From positions 1 through 37,119 of the IMG/VR virus record IMGVR_UViG_3300028563_000004: a stretch of DNA of 37,119 bases. One strand, given 5' to 3'. The notes below the pieces were generated by a model. That model was given only the letters and a program-made list of their open reading frames with translations, did not search any database and was not told where the DNA came from. A program made the translations under genes and the position numbers. Every line of letters begins with the position of its first letter. Position 1 is the first letter of the stretch. This document shows positions 14,171 to 22,652 of this stretch, one piece after another. This DNA comes from a virus.

Positions 14171-16092
14171 AGTTTCGCCTCCAAGGCAGCTATGCGTGCA
14201 TTAAGTTTTTGAATTTCATTTAATAGTAATACGGGTAGATCATGATACCTAACCGTATAAGGTTGTCCTTCATCATCTAGCATAGCCAATTCAGGGAACG
14301 CTTCATTAACTTCTTCGGCAATTAAACCATATTGTTTTATATCGAGTTTGTCAGAAATTAAGGTAAATGTTACGGGGTTAAGTTTATAAATAGCTGATGA
14401 TTGATCAGCCATTGGATTAATATTTTGCTTAAACTTGCGTGAAGAAATAACCGTACCTAACAACCCAGTACTATCAATAAGCATTGGTTGTGTTGTAGCA
14501 CCAATTGTTTTGTTATAAACACCCGCAGTTGTAATACCAGCAGTTCCAGAATTGAGTGTCAGAGCAGATGCTCCAGTAGTACTTCCTATGGCAACAGTTT
14601 TAGCTTGTGCACCAGTTCCTATCGTAATACCTGCAGTTCCTGATTGAATAGTAGTTATTGATGTGGTATTAGTACTACCTAAATTTACCGTTTTAACACC
14701 TGCACCAGTTCCTAAGTTTAATGTATTATTGGTAGCATCTGTTGAAATTCCTATAGCTCCTGTACCACTATTAGCAGTAATTGCACTATTAGTAGTAGTA
14801 AGGTTAATGAAACTACTACTACCAGTAGAGAGTGTAATACCGTTACCACCATTGATAGTAGTAGTTGCTGAAGCATTAGTGCTACCAATTGTAACTACAG
14901 CGCTAGCCGAAGATGATGTACCTATATTTACCGTATTAACACTAGTACCGGTCGCCATATTTAGTGAAGTAAGATTATTTCCAGTACCTAGAGTTGCAGT
15001 CGTGACATTACTTCCTGTACCTAAAGATATTCCCGTTGTATTTGAATCAGTTCCTATACTTATAGCACCTGATGATGCTGCCGCAACTCCAATTGTAATA
15101 TTGCCACCAGTAGCGGTAAGAGCGATACCACCACTTCCTGATTTAATAGTAGTTACTGATGTTGTATTTGTACTTCCAACAGTAACTGTCTTTACTCCAG
15201 CACCGGTACCTATATTGATTGAGTTGTTAGTAGCATCATTTGATAATGCTACTGTCCCAGTACCTGAGTTTGCTGTAATAACACCATTAGTCGCAGTAAT
15301 AGTAATACCAGCTGTACCTGATTTAATTGCAGTAACAGATGTAGTATTGGTACTACCAACGGTAACCGTTTTAACGCCAGCACCAGTTCCAATGTTTAAT
15401 GTATTATTAGTAGCATCATTTGAAATAGCAACAGTACCGGTTCCAGAGTTAGCTGTTATAGCACCATTGGTTGAGGTTATATTTAATGCACCACTTCCAG
15501 ATTGAACAGTTGTAGCAGAAGTTGAATTAGTGCTACCAAATGTAGAAGTTTTAACTCCAGCCCCTGTGCCAATATTTATAGTACTTGTTGTAGCATCAGT
15601 CGCCAACGATACGGCACCCCCGTTAGCAGTAATTCCTGCAAACGTAGTTGTAATCGTATTAGTAGATCCACCGAATGATAGTCCTGTAGTACCACCTGCA
15701 AGCGTAATAGCTGGACCTGTTTGCGAACCACCAGTATCACCAGTAATTGATGTTATAGCAGAAAGAAGAGCGCTACTTGTGATAGTTACTGTATTACTAG
15801 CAGGAGAACTACTTGTTGAAATGCCGGTACCACCAACAATACTAATAGTTCCTGAAGTTGGTGTGGCAACACCGCTTGAAGTAGTAAGTGAACTTAAAAT
15901 AGGATCTACAAAGGTTGGTAAAGCAGAAGCGCCGCCAGATGTTAATATTTGGCCAGAAGATCCTACAGCTGCGATCGATTGTATAGCACCTGTTGATGTA
16001 GTTCCACCACAAAGAACTGCATAAGCAGTATTAGATTGAACCCCAGTGCCGCCTTCCACAACAGGCTCAGGGGATATTCTTTTATAAGACAT
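14167..16092 (-). CDS. Tail fibre/spike with peptidase S74 chaperone domain
   Basis: 641 residues. The middle is made of repeated strands (NNTLNIGTGAGVKTVTVGST, then NTTSVTxIKSG, ITANSGTGTVALSNDAT), typical of a trimeric beta-structured shaft. Residues about 550-641 are an S74 intramolecular chaperone: SSRKFKQNI at the self-cleavage site with its Ser-Lys pair, NPVTFTLI, YGLIAEEVNEAFPEL, then a C-terminal coiled coil (LNEIQKLNARIAALEAKL). In this family the domain trims itself off after the fibre trimer has folded. AGGAG site before the ATG; ATGA overlap with the next fibre gene. Confidence 0.9.
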   Translation of the reverse strand: MSYKRISPEPVVEGGTGVQSNTAYAVLCGGTTSTGAIQSIAAVGSSGQILTSGGASALPTFVDPILSSLTTSSGVATPTSGTISIVGGTGISTSSSPASNTVTITSSALLSAITSITGDTGGSQTGPAITLAGGTTGLSFGGSTNTITTTFAGITANGGAVSLATDATTSTINIGTGAGVKTSTFGSTNSTSATTVQSGSGALNITSTNGAITANSGTGTVAISNDATNNTLNIGTGAGVKTVTVGSTNTTSVTAIKSGTAGITITATNGVITANSGTGTVALSNDATNNSINIGTGAGVKTVTVGSTNTTSVTTIKSGSGGIALTATGGNITIGVAAASSGAISIGTDSNTTGISLGTGSNVTTATLGTGNNLTSLNMATGTSVNTVNIGTSSSASAVVTIGSTNASATTTINGGNGITLSTGSSSFINLTTTNSAITANSGTGAIGISTDATNNTLNLGTGAGVKTVNLGSTNTTSITTIQSGTAGITIGTGAQAKTVAIGSTTGASALTLNSGTAGITTAGVYNKTIGATTQPMLIDSTGLLGTVISSRKFKQNINPMADQSSAIYKLNPVTFTLISDKLDIKQYGLIAEEVNEAFPELAMLDDEGQPYTVRYHDLPVLLLNEIQKLNARIAALEAKL

Positions 16093-16100
16093 AGTATCTC

Positions 16101-18023
16101 CTAGTAAAGTTCATAAGTAGATCCATTACCAATTACACTAACAGCTTGATAAGCAGTATTCATTATAAACGTAGTTGCACCATCAATATTAACTGCACCA
16201 CCAACGGTTGTAACAGTAATATTATGAGTAGCTGCTGATCCTGTTCTGTCTTTAATTATAAAGGTTCTACTAAGTGTCGCGGCATTAGGAAGTTGAACAG
16301 TAATTGCACCACCAGAAGAATCAACACTGAGATAATCGTCAGTAACGAGTACAACATATGGAGAACTGTTTACATTTGTATACGCTAAATTTGTTAAACC
16401 AGAACTTGATATGGTAATAGCATTAGCGCCAGGAGTAATAGTGATACCGGTACCTGCAGTAATAACCGCTGTACCTAGTTGATCACCAGATTCTGTTACT
16501 ACCGTTGCAGTAGATCCTACATTTATACCATTAATACCAGAAATAAATGCTTTATTAAGTTGTCCTGTTCCTGATCCAGTTCCAGCACCTATACGTAATA
16601 CATGTGATTCTGAAGCGGTACCAGTATTACCTAAAAGTATATTGCTGCTTTCAGAACCGATATAATTATCACCTGAATTGTATCCTATAAGAATATTACT
16701 TGATCCAAGCGATAATCCATTTCCTGCTAAAGCACCCAACATGGTATTTTGATTACCGGAGAGTATAGAACTTCCTGCATCCTTACCAATGGTAGTATTA
16801 CTATTAACATCAGTTACATTCAATTGGACAGTATTACCACTTCCGGCAAATAATACTGTTGCACCCGCATTTAATCCTGTATTATCGGTTATGATATTAA
16901 TCACACCACCAGATGGTATAGCAGTTCCAGAATCAGTAACAAATGATTCAGATACTGCACTACTTGCTGAAATGGTAATGGTGTTTGCTCCAGGAGTAAT
17001 ATCAATTCCTGTTCCTGCAGTTATAACTGCAGTTCCTAATTGATCTCCGAATTCAGTAACAACCGTTGCAACAGATCCAACGTCAACACCATCTATTCCA
17101 CAAATAAATGCTTGGTTAAGGTAACCATCATTGGTACCAGTACTTTTACCAATACGTAATGTATGAGCTTCTCCAGAAACTCCTGCAACATTATATCCTA
17201 TACAGATATTACTACTGTCACTACCATCATAACTATCACCAGTATTATCACCAATCATAACGTTGTAATTACCACCTGCTATAGTACTTGCAGCACTTTG
17301 TCCTATAATGACATTATTTGAACCACCTAATGCTCCAGCAACAGAAAAACCTATTAAAACATTCTGATTTCCATTAACTGAACTAGCAGAATTACCACCT
17401 ATAATGACGTTATCCTCTCCTGTGTCGAGAGCTCCACTAGAATTTTTCCCAATAATTACATTAAAACTACCACCATTAAGAGAATTCGCCGCACCATCAC
17501 CTATAACAACATTATCATCACCAACACTTAAATTAGGAGCAACAGAAGCACCTATAAGAGTATTCCTGCTACCAAATCCTAACGATATACCACTTGTATG
17601 GCCTAAGACAGTGTTTCGGTTTCCACTAATAGTTCCATTACCACTTCCATTACCAACAATAGTATTGTTATTAGTATCAGTTACATTTAACTGTACGGTG
17701 TTAGAGGAACCAGGAGCGCTGAATGTTACTGATGATCCTGAATTGTTTATGGCATTGTAAGCTTTAATATTAATTATTCCACCGAGTGGAGCTGCGTTGC
17801 CATTATCGGTATCATACTCATGTGCTTCAGCACCTATAGTTGATATGGTTAATGTATTAGTTCCACCATTACCTGTAACATCTACCGTAACGCCATCTCC
17901 TACTACAAAAATATTATTAAAACCATTGGGAGAAATTGGGCCACCGCTGTTGCCCTCTATGGTCTGTACTGCGGTGCCAGGAGGAGGTGTTACCGATGAA
18001 TTAAAAATCCCTGCTTGAGACAT
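16101..18023 (-). CDS. Tail fibre protein with solenoid repeats
   Basis: 640 residues. It shares whole modules with the fibre at 10961-14170: the GNSGGPISPNGFNNIFVVGD opening, 17-residue repeats (NTVLGHTSGISLGFGSR and so on) and the VLRIGxxTGxxxGxLNxAFIxGI linker. Two modules are visible, followed by a C-terminal strand domain (DDYLSVDSSGGAITVQLP to the end) of a type seen at fibre tips. No enzymatic or S74 domain. TAAGGAG site before the ATG. Probably an alternative or co-assembled receptor-binding fibre. Confidence 0.8.
   Translation of the reverse strand: MSQAGIFNSSVTPPPGTAVQTIEGNSGGPISPNGFNNIFVVGDGVTVDVTGNGGTNTLTISTIGAEAHEYDTDNGNAAPLGGIINIKAYNAINNSGSSVTFSAPGSSNTVQLNVTDTNNNTIVGNGSGNGTISGNRNTVLGHTSGISLGFGSRNTLIGASVAPNLSVGDDNVVIGDGAANSLNGGSFNVIIGKNSSGALDTGEDNVIIGGNSASSVNGNQNVLIGFSVAGALGGSNNVIIGQSAASTIAGGNYNVMIGDNTGDSYDGSDSSNICIGYNVAGVSGEAHTLRIGKSTGTNDGYLNQAFICGIDGVDVGSVATVVTEFGDQLGTAVITAGTGIDITPGANTITISASSAVSESFVTDSGTAIPSGGVINIITDNTGLNAGATVLFAGSGNTVQLNVTDVNSNTTIGKDAGSSILSGNQNTMLGALAGNGLSLGSSNILIGYNSGDNYIGSESSNILLGNTGTASESHVLRIGAGTGSGTGQLNKAFISGINGINVGSTATVVTESGDQLGTAVITAGTGITITPGANAITISSSGLTNLAYTNVNSSPYVVLVTDDYLSVDSSGGAITVQLPNAATLSRTFIIKDRTGSAATHNITVTTVGGAVNIDGATTFIMNTAYQAVSVIGNGSTYELY
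16630..17680 (-). repeat. Two arrays of 51-bp coding repeats in a second fibre gene
   Basis: Arrays at about 16630-16810 and 17190-17680 encode the same 17-residue beta-solenoid unit as in the fibre gene at 10961-14170, showing exchange or duplication between fibre genes. Confidence 0.7.
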
Positions 18024-18033
18024 CGTTATCTCC

Positions 18034-18384
18034 TTAAACTTGTGAAGCGTATATTACCGTTACATACAGAGTGCCTGTTGTAGGTAAACTATCTTCTGCT
18101 TTGACATATAACCTATCAAATGCTGATTGCTCCAATAAACCTCCTGTAGATGATTTATTAGTACCATAGTCATATAAGAAGAATCCATTAGCGGCGACTA
18201 TATCATTATCATCAATGCCATTAAAAGATATGAGAATGTTCTCATTGCTTAGATTTGTTACTTTAAGTATTCTGACAGGATTCTCAAAAGGTAAACCTAC
18301 ACCTTCATAATCAGCTGATATATCAGCTGCGTCTACGCTGCGTAAAGTTTCAAACCTTATACGAGCTGAACTTGATAAATTCAT
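18034..18384 (-). CDS. Small virion-type protein, paralogue of the preceding gene
   Basis: 116 residues, beta-rich. The segment ILKVTNLSNENILISFNGID aligns with IRVTNGSTMPVVISFDGIND of the product of 18396-18725, and both end with a strand TVIYASQV/TLSGYYV. The two were made by duplication. Location among fibre genes suggests a tail or fibre-attachment protein; no family recognised. Confidence 0.7.
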   Translation of the reverse strand: MNLSSSARIRFETLRSVDAADISADYEGVGLPFENPVRILKVTNLSNENILISFNGIDDNDIVAANGFFLYDYGTNKSSTGGLLEQSAFDRLYVKAEDSLPTTGTLYVTVIYASQV

Positions 18385-18395
18385 ATCTTCTCCTT

Positions 18396-18725
18396 TTAAA
18401 CATAATAGCCAGACAATGTTACATTGCCCGTTCCTGCAGTACCTCTTGCATATACAACAGTTAATTTAGGAAACAAGGCTACTTGAGCATTTGGTTGAGA
18501 ATTAGTTTGAGAAGGCAAATCAAATGCTGTTTCTGACAATATAAACTCATGATCATTAATACCATCAAAGCTAATAACTACTGGCATTGTGCTGCCATTG
18601 GTGACACGGATAAAAAAAGGTGCTTCCTCAAACCCATCGGGATTAATAGCTTGAAAAGTATTGAGGATCATTGTTGATGATAATATTGTCGTAAGCTGGA
18701 ATGGTTTTACTGAATTCTGTGCCAT
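18396..18725 (-). CDS. Small virion-type protein, paralogue of the following gene
   Basis: 109 residues from the ATG at 18725, which has GGAG 6 nt upstream; an upstream in-frame start at 18746 would place that site inside the gene. Beta-rich, same fold signature as the product of 18034-18384. The ribosome binding site lies within the last codons of the upstream gene. Confidence 0.7.
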   Translation of the reverse strand: MAQNSVKPFQLTTILSSTMILNTFQAINPDGFEEAPFFIRVTNGSTMPVVISFDGINDHEFILSETAFDLPSQTNSQPNAQVALFPKLTVVYARGTAGTGNVTLSGYYV

Positions 18726-18726
18726 T

Positions 18727-18936
18727 TTATTCTCCTTCGGAGACAACCGCAGGCTCTATAACTTCTTCAGCTGGTTTCATTGCTTGAACTGATTGTTGTG
18801 ATAGTTCGTTAAGTTTTTGTAGAACTTCAAATGATGCATCAATTGCATTACCCCAGCTTGCACCATTTGGCATCTGGAATGCAAAGGTAAAATCACCTTT
18901 AGTTACTTGTAGTGTAAGATATTGTTTCATTTCCAT
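18727..18936 (-). CDS. Conserved-looking small phage protein
   Basis: 69 residues: strands up to about 27 (YLTLQVTKGDFTFAFQMPNG), then a helix (AIDASFEVLQKLNELSQQ) and an acidic tail. I believe similar proteins are found near tail genes of other phages, but know no function. Confidence 0.65.
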   Translation of the reverse strand: MEMKQYLTLQVTKGDFTFAFQMPNGASWGNAIDASFEVLQKLNELSQQSVQAMKPAEEVIEPAVVSEGE

Positions 18937-18971
18937 AATAACTCCTCAAGAATTGTTTGAAATATTTTGAC

Positions 18972-19018
18972 TCAAGTATAGCCATCCAACCTTTAGAAGG
19001 CCAGAAAGCTATACTTGA
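18972..19018. terminator. Long intercistronic hairpin
   Basis: Perfect 11-bp stem TCAAGTATAGC (18972-18982) / GCTATACTTGA (19008-19018), with an inner CCTT-tag-AAGG hairpin. It sits in the gap between the fibre gene ending at 19041 and the next small gene. The minus-strand tail is AT-rich but not a T-run, so it may be a weak terminator or an mRNA processing or stability element. Confidence 0.45.
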
Positions 19019-19040
19019 AGAGTATGAAATCTAATCTATA

Positions 19041-20705
19041 TTAACTAGCTGTGTCTATAGAAACCCATGTAGTTCCGGCATCGCTATTTATGTAAGCTCG
19101 TGTAGTTGGGCTTGATCCATCTATACGCAAGTATAATGAACCCTGTCCTGCAGTAATAACACCATTAGGATCTCCTGTACCAGCAAGAAGTTTAGCAGCG
19201 CCAGGCAGTGTAACACCAGCAGTTGATGTTGTAATACTCAATCCAGCTGCAGCAACAACGGGTGTGCCGTTAGGGCTATTAAGCGTTAAGGTAGATCCAG
19301 CTGTTGTTGAACCAACGGCGGTAGCATGAGCTGTTGCACTTGTTCCTAAGTTCAAGGCACCAGTACCAACGTTAACAACAACAGATGTTGCACCTGTCGC
19401 ATTACCAATAGTTATTGTTCTTGCAGCTGCACCTGTACCAATATTCATATTTTGGGCTACAGCGTTATTACCGACATTTATAACACCACCAGAGGAATTG
19501 AGAGACATTGTACTTGTTGCGTTCAATGCCATTGTTCCGGTGGAAGATGCTACAAAGTTGCCAGTACCTGACAGTAAACTTAATGAAGCTGCACCTGTTG
19601 CTGTACCAACGGTAACAACGTTATCAATAGCGCCAGTTGCGATATTAACTGTTTTGATACCTGTACCACCAGTAGCAATATTAACTGCTTGTGCACCCGT
19701 TCCTGGAGCAATAGACACTGTTCCTGTTTGGAGACCTGTACCACCAATACTTACCGTACCTGTAGTCATGGCTGTACCAATAGCAACTGATCCAGCTGTC
19801 TGGGTATTACCAATAGCTATAACGTTAGCACCTGTACCACCAACGTTGATAGTCTTAACTACCGCAGCACCAGTACCAATGTTGAGAGTTGTAGCAGCAG
19901 CATCACCAGAAATTGATATTGCACCTGTTCCAGTAATAAGGCCGAATGCACCATTAGTTGCACCAATTGCATAACCACCTGTTCCTGCAGTAAATGTCAT
20001 ACCTCCAGCAGCATCAGATGCACCTATACTAATTGCGGTAGCAGCAGCTTTTCCACCGTTAAGGGTAATACCACCATGAATAGAAACTAATCCAACAGAG
20101 GCATCATTAGTACCTTGTAGTGAAGCAATAGTTATTCGCTCACTTGTACCACCATTTGCAGTAAAACTTATCGCAGGGTTAGTATTTGATGTTGTAGTAA
20201 AACTTAATGCAGCAGCAGAAGTAATGTCAAAATCACCACTTATCGTTACATCACCCGTAACATCAAGATTACCATCAAACGTTACATCACCTGTAACATC
20301 AAGTGTACCACCTATAGTAGTATCACCCGTCACCGCAAGTGTTGAAGTTAATGTAGTTATACCTGCAGTAAGCTCACCTAAATTAGCTGCAGATGCTGCA
20401 TTCATATTCAAATCACCGGCAGTAATATTTACATCGCCAGCAGTAACCGTTAAGTCACCTGGATCCACGGTGAATGAAGTAGCAGTGGCTGCGCCAGCAT
20501 CAGCGGCAGTCCAAACATTAACACCACCAAGTGAAGAACATAAAATAAAATATGATTGGGAAACGGTGTTTACCCAGACGGTGCCCAATTCAGCCGTGTC
20601 AGATGCCAAAGGATCTCGTGGTTGAACTATTGGTTCCTGTTGTAGACTTGCGTTTGTTCCGTTATAGCCATAAAGCGAAAATCTTCTATTAACTTTAGTA
20701 GACAT
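19041..20705 (-). CDS. Tail fibre protein, low-complexity beta shaft
   Basis: 554 residues. N-terminal residues about 1-75 (YGYNGTNAS, LGTVWVNTVSQSYFILCS, VWTAADAG) match the anchor of the fibre at 10961-14170. The shaft is made of LDVTGDVTFDGN-type and NIGTGAAVKTINVGG-type repeats. The C-terminus (LLAGTGDPNGVITAGQGSLY, then RAYINSDAGTTWVSIDTAS) is a common fibre end motif. AAGGAG site before the ATG. Probably a structural fibre or a proximal segment on which others are mounted. Confidence 0.8.
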   Translation of the reverse strand: MSTKVNRRFSLYGYNGTNASLQQEPIVQPRDPLASDTAELGTVWVNTVSQSYFILCSSLGGVNVWTAADAGAATATSFTVDPGDLTVTAGDVNITAGDLNMNAASAANLGELTAGITTLTSTLAVTGDTTIGGTLDVTGDVTFDGNLDVTGDVTISGDFDITSAAALSFTTTSNTNPAISFTANGGTSERITIASLQGTNDASVGLVSIHGGITLNGGKAAATAISIGASDAAGGMTFTAGTGGYAIGATNGAFGLITGTGAISISGDAAATTLNIGTGAAVVKTINVGGTGANVIAIGNTQTAGSVAIGTAMTTGTVSIGGTGLQTGTVSIAPGTGAQAVNIATGGTGIKTVNIATGAIDNVVTVGTATGAASLSLLSGTGNFVASSTGTMALNATSTMSLNSSGGVINVGNNAVAQNMNIGTGAAARTITIGNATGATSVVVNVGTGALNLGTSATAHATAVGSTTAGSTLTLNSPNGTPVVAAAGLSITTSTAGVTLPGAAKLLAGTGDPNGVITAGQGSLYLRIDGSSPTTRAYINSDAGTTWVSIDTAS

Positions 20706-20775
20706 ACCATCTCCTTAACATAAAATAAATATCTTACTTATAGTAGATTACATTTCAGACTTATAAACAATATAG

Positions 20776-20804
20776 TTGACAATACTTCACTATCATGATA
20801 GTAT
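20776..20804 (+). promoter_or_regulatory. Promoter with palindromic operator for the RHH cassette
   Basis: TTGACA at 20776-20781 and TAGTAT at 20799-20804 are 17 nt apart. A perfect 14-bp palindrome ACTATCATGATAGT (20789-20802) covers the spacer and most of the -10 box. Ribbon-helix-helix proteins bind such short palindromes, so the gene that follows probably represses itself here. Confidence 0.65.
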
Positions 20805-20825
20805 ATAAATAGAAAGGTAAATAAA

Positions 20826-21002
20826 ATGATAGAAAAAAAGAAACGTACACAAATGACTTTCGACATACAACCAGAAATACATCATAAAGTAAAAATATTA
20901 GCAGCAATACGCAATATAAGTATAAATCTTTGGGCCCAAAGGGCCATAATTCGAGAAATAAATAGACAGGAAAGAAATGAAAGGAACGATGATGGAACGT
21001 AA
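20826..21002 (+). CDS. Ribbon-helix-helix DNA-binding protein
   Basis: 58 residues, GAAAGG site upstream of the ATG. Residues 7-14 (RTQMTFDI) form the DNA-contacting strand, with helices at about 16-29 and 33-49 (ISINLWAQRAIIREI): the Arc/CopG/MetJ layout. Such proteins are dimeric repressors, often self-regulating or antitoxins. The palindrome in its own promoter supports autorepression. It lies antisense to the late operon, in a gap between fibre and ejection genes, and overlaps the next gene by 26 bp. Confidence 0.75.
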   Translation: MIEKKKRTQMTFDIQPEIHHKVKILAAIRNISINLWAQRAIIREINRQERNERNDDGT

Positions 21003-21330
21003 ATTCGAAGTAGTATTTAACATTATAAAAACTGAAGACATTCCACCTTTAAAAAAATTAACATATAAAAAAAATCAAAGAATAAAAAATGAAGAAGGAT
21101 TACGAGAAGGATATTTCATAAAAAAAACTAAAGAACAAATGGATGAAGTTCTAAAATCTTGGGGGCTTACTCGTCCAGGAACAAGTCATATTTCTGAATG
21201 GTGTCACCCACTTTGCTATAAAACAGTAGAATATGGTTATCATGAACCAAATCCAGTTTTTAATGGATTATGTCGTAAAGATTGTGATGATAAAGAATGT
21301 TCATTCAAACATGGAAATTATTCATGGTAG
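20977..21330 (+). CDS. Cys/His-rich protein with CCCH-like finger
   Basis: 117 residues from the ATG at 20977 (AGGA at 5 nt); an ATG at 20989 is also possible. Residues 1-60 are basic and helical. The C-terminal third has WCHPLC and then CRKDCDDKECSFKHG, a C-x3-C-x4-C-x3-H pattern resembling CCCH zinc fingers, which usually bind RNA and are mostly eukaryotic. No known family for the whole. It is coupled to the RHH repressor gene and followed by a small membrane protein gene, which gives a compact independently controlled cassette. Confidence 0.65.
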   Translation: MKGTMMERKFEVVFNIIKTEDIPPLKKLTYKKNQRIKNEEGLREGYFIKKTKEQMDEVLKSWGLTRPGTSHISEWCHPLCYKTVEYGYHEPNPVFNGLCRKDCDDKECSFKHGNYSW

Positions 21331-21348
21331 GGAAATTAAAGGAACAAA

Positions 21349-21513
21349 ATGAACATATTTAATTTTATAATAAAAGGGACAATAGCAACATACGCCCTTG
21401 TTGCATGGCTATATATTGCTATTCCTTTAGTAATATTAACTTTTTTTTCTATCTATTATCTCGTGGTAAACATTTTTGCTACTCTATCAACTTTTTTACC
21501 TATTTTATCTTGA
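21349..21513 (+). CDS. 54-residue hydrophobic membrane protein
   Basis: ATG at 21349 with AAAGGA 5 nt upstream. Almost wholly hydrophobic from residue 11 on: about 17-34 and 36-53 could form two membrane helices. Last gene of the RHH cassette. It overlaps the 3' end of the minus-strand gene 21456-22640 by 58 bp tail to tail, so both frames are open there. No terminator is visible after it. Confidence 0.55.
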   Translation: MNIFNFIIKGTIATYALVAWLYIAIPLVILTFFSIYYLVVNIFATLSTFLPILS

Positions 21514-22640
21514 ACTTGTTGTTCAATATCTATTGGAGGTATACCGCCATTTTCTTTGATAATAGATCTAGCCGCTTTTGCTTCAATCTCAGTCAATTCA
21601 TTAAGCGATCGTATGTTATTAATTAATTTTTTCTTGCCAGCATCTGTCTGCATAAGCGTAGGTACTGTATGCATAAACATCTCAACTTCTTTTTGAGTTA
21701 TTCTAGATCCAAAATATTGTTTTGCATTTTTTACAAACTCGCTAGAAAGCTTTTCAAATTCTTCAATATCAGATGGCTCTCCTGAATACCATTTAACACC
21801 GCCCTTTAAAAGTTCTGCAAAAGGAGCAGTAAGTCCACTAATAAAAGGAGCATTCTCAAATTTTGATAATGCAGACCATAAAGCAGCGTTAGGAAGATTA
21901 CCTTTATCTATTAACTTTTCCATACGACCAAGACGTAAGTCAGCTTCTTTTACAGCTTTTTCTTTAGCTTTGAGTTCATCTACATACTTTTTAGTTTTTT
22001 TAATATTTTCACGTCTCTCCGAAAGTGCTAGCTTTTTATTCTCACGTTCTTCTTTTTGTATCGCTAATCTTTCTTTTTGTCTTGCTAATCTTTGCTGAGG
22101 CGTCTCAAATAATTGAGAAATCAATTCCGCCTGCTCAGGACTCAATTGCCCTTGTCCTTGATTTCCTTGTTGTCCAACTTCTTGCTGTGGATAGCCAAAT
22201 TGCTGCTGAGGTTGCGGTTGTAACAACGATTGCATCTGTTGCCCACCACCAAGTGTTGGGTTGTTAAAGTATTGTTGTAAAGCTGATTGTAGTTCATGTT
22301 GTGGGTTATATTGTTCTTGCTCTTGTTCTGGACGCTGTTGATAGCCAGCTAACGCTCCCATGCCAACTTGTTCTTTTGGGGATTCTTTGCTTAGCTCTAT
22401 TAAAAATTTTGGACTCTGAAATATAAGTTTACGTTCTTCAGGTGAAAAATGACTTAAGCGGGTAGCAGTATTTCTACCCAATAATGGTTCCCAATTTTTG
22501 GAAAAATCAGAACGTTCTTTTTTTGTATCATATTTTTTTGTTATTTCGGCTAATTTATATGCAGCAAGGTCTTGTATACCAGCACCTAATACTTCACCAA
22601 GTTGACCACCAAAATTTTTACGCGGTATTGATTGTATCAT
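21456..22640 (-). CDS. Probable internal virion/ejection protein
   Basis: 394 residues: a short N-terminal part with a Gly-rich turn (GGQLGEVLGAG), a Gln/Pro-rich middle (about 100-170), a long coiled coil (about 185-245) and a helical C-terminus. Large, Gln-rich helical proteins encoded next to a Gly-zipper protein and between tail nozzle and fibres are typical of podovirus ejection proteins that exit the capsid with the DNA. No lytic transglycosylase motif is visible. Confidence 0.6.
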   Translation of the reverse strand: MIQSIPRKNFGGQLGEVLGAGIQDLAAYKLAEITKKYDTKKERSDFSKNWEPLLGRNTATRLSHFSPEERKLIFQSPKFLIELSKESPKEQVGMGALAGYQQRPEQEQEQYNPQHELQSALQQYFNNPTLGGGQQMQSLLQPQPQQQFGYPQQEVGQQGNQGQGQLSPEQAELISQLFETPQQRLARQKERLAIQKEERENKKLALSERRENIKKTKKYVDELKAKEKAVKEADLRLGRMEKLIDKGNLPNAALWSALSKFENAPFISGLTAPFAELLKGGVKWYSGEPSDIEEFEKLSSEFVKNAKQYFGSRITQKEVEMFMHTVPTLMQTDAGKKKLINNIRSLNELTEIEAKAARSIIKENGGIPPIDIEQQVQDKIGKKVDRVAKMFTTR

Positions 22641-22652
22641 AATAGATCCTTA

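Noticed and set aside
14663-16024. Long plus-strand open frames of 280 and 164 codons opposite the S74 fibre gene (others lie opposite the other fibre genes)
   Set aside because: They are Val/Pro/Ile-rich mirror images of Gly/Thr/Asn-rich repeat codons, which rarely produce antisense stops. They have no ribosome binding sites and no plausible domain.
10961-20705. Diversity-generating retroelement acting on the fibre genes
   Set aside because: No reverse transcriptase gene and no template repeat are visible in the window.
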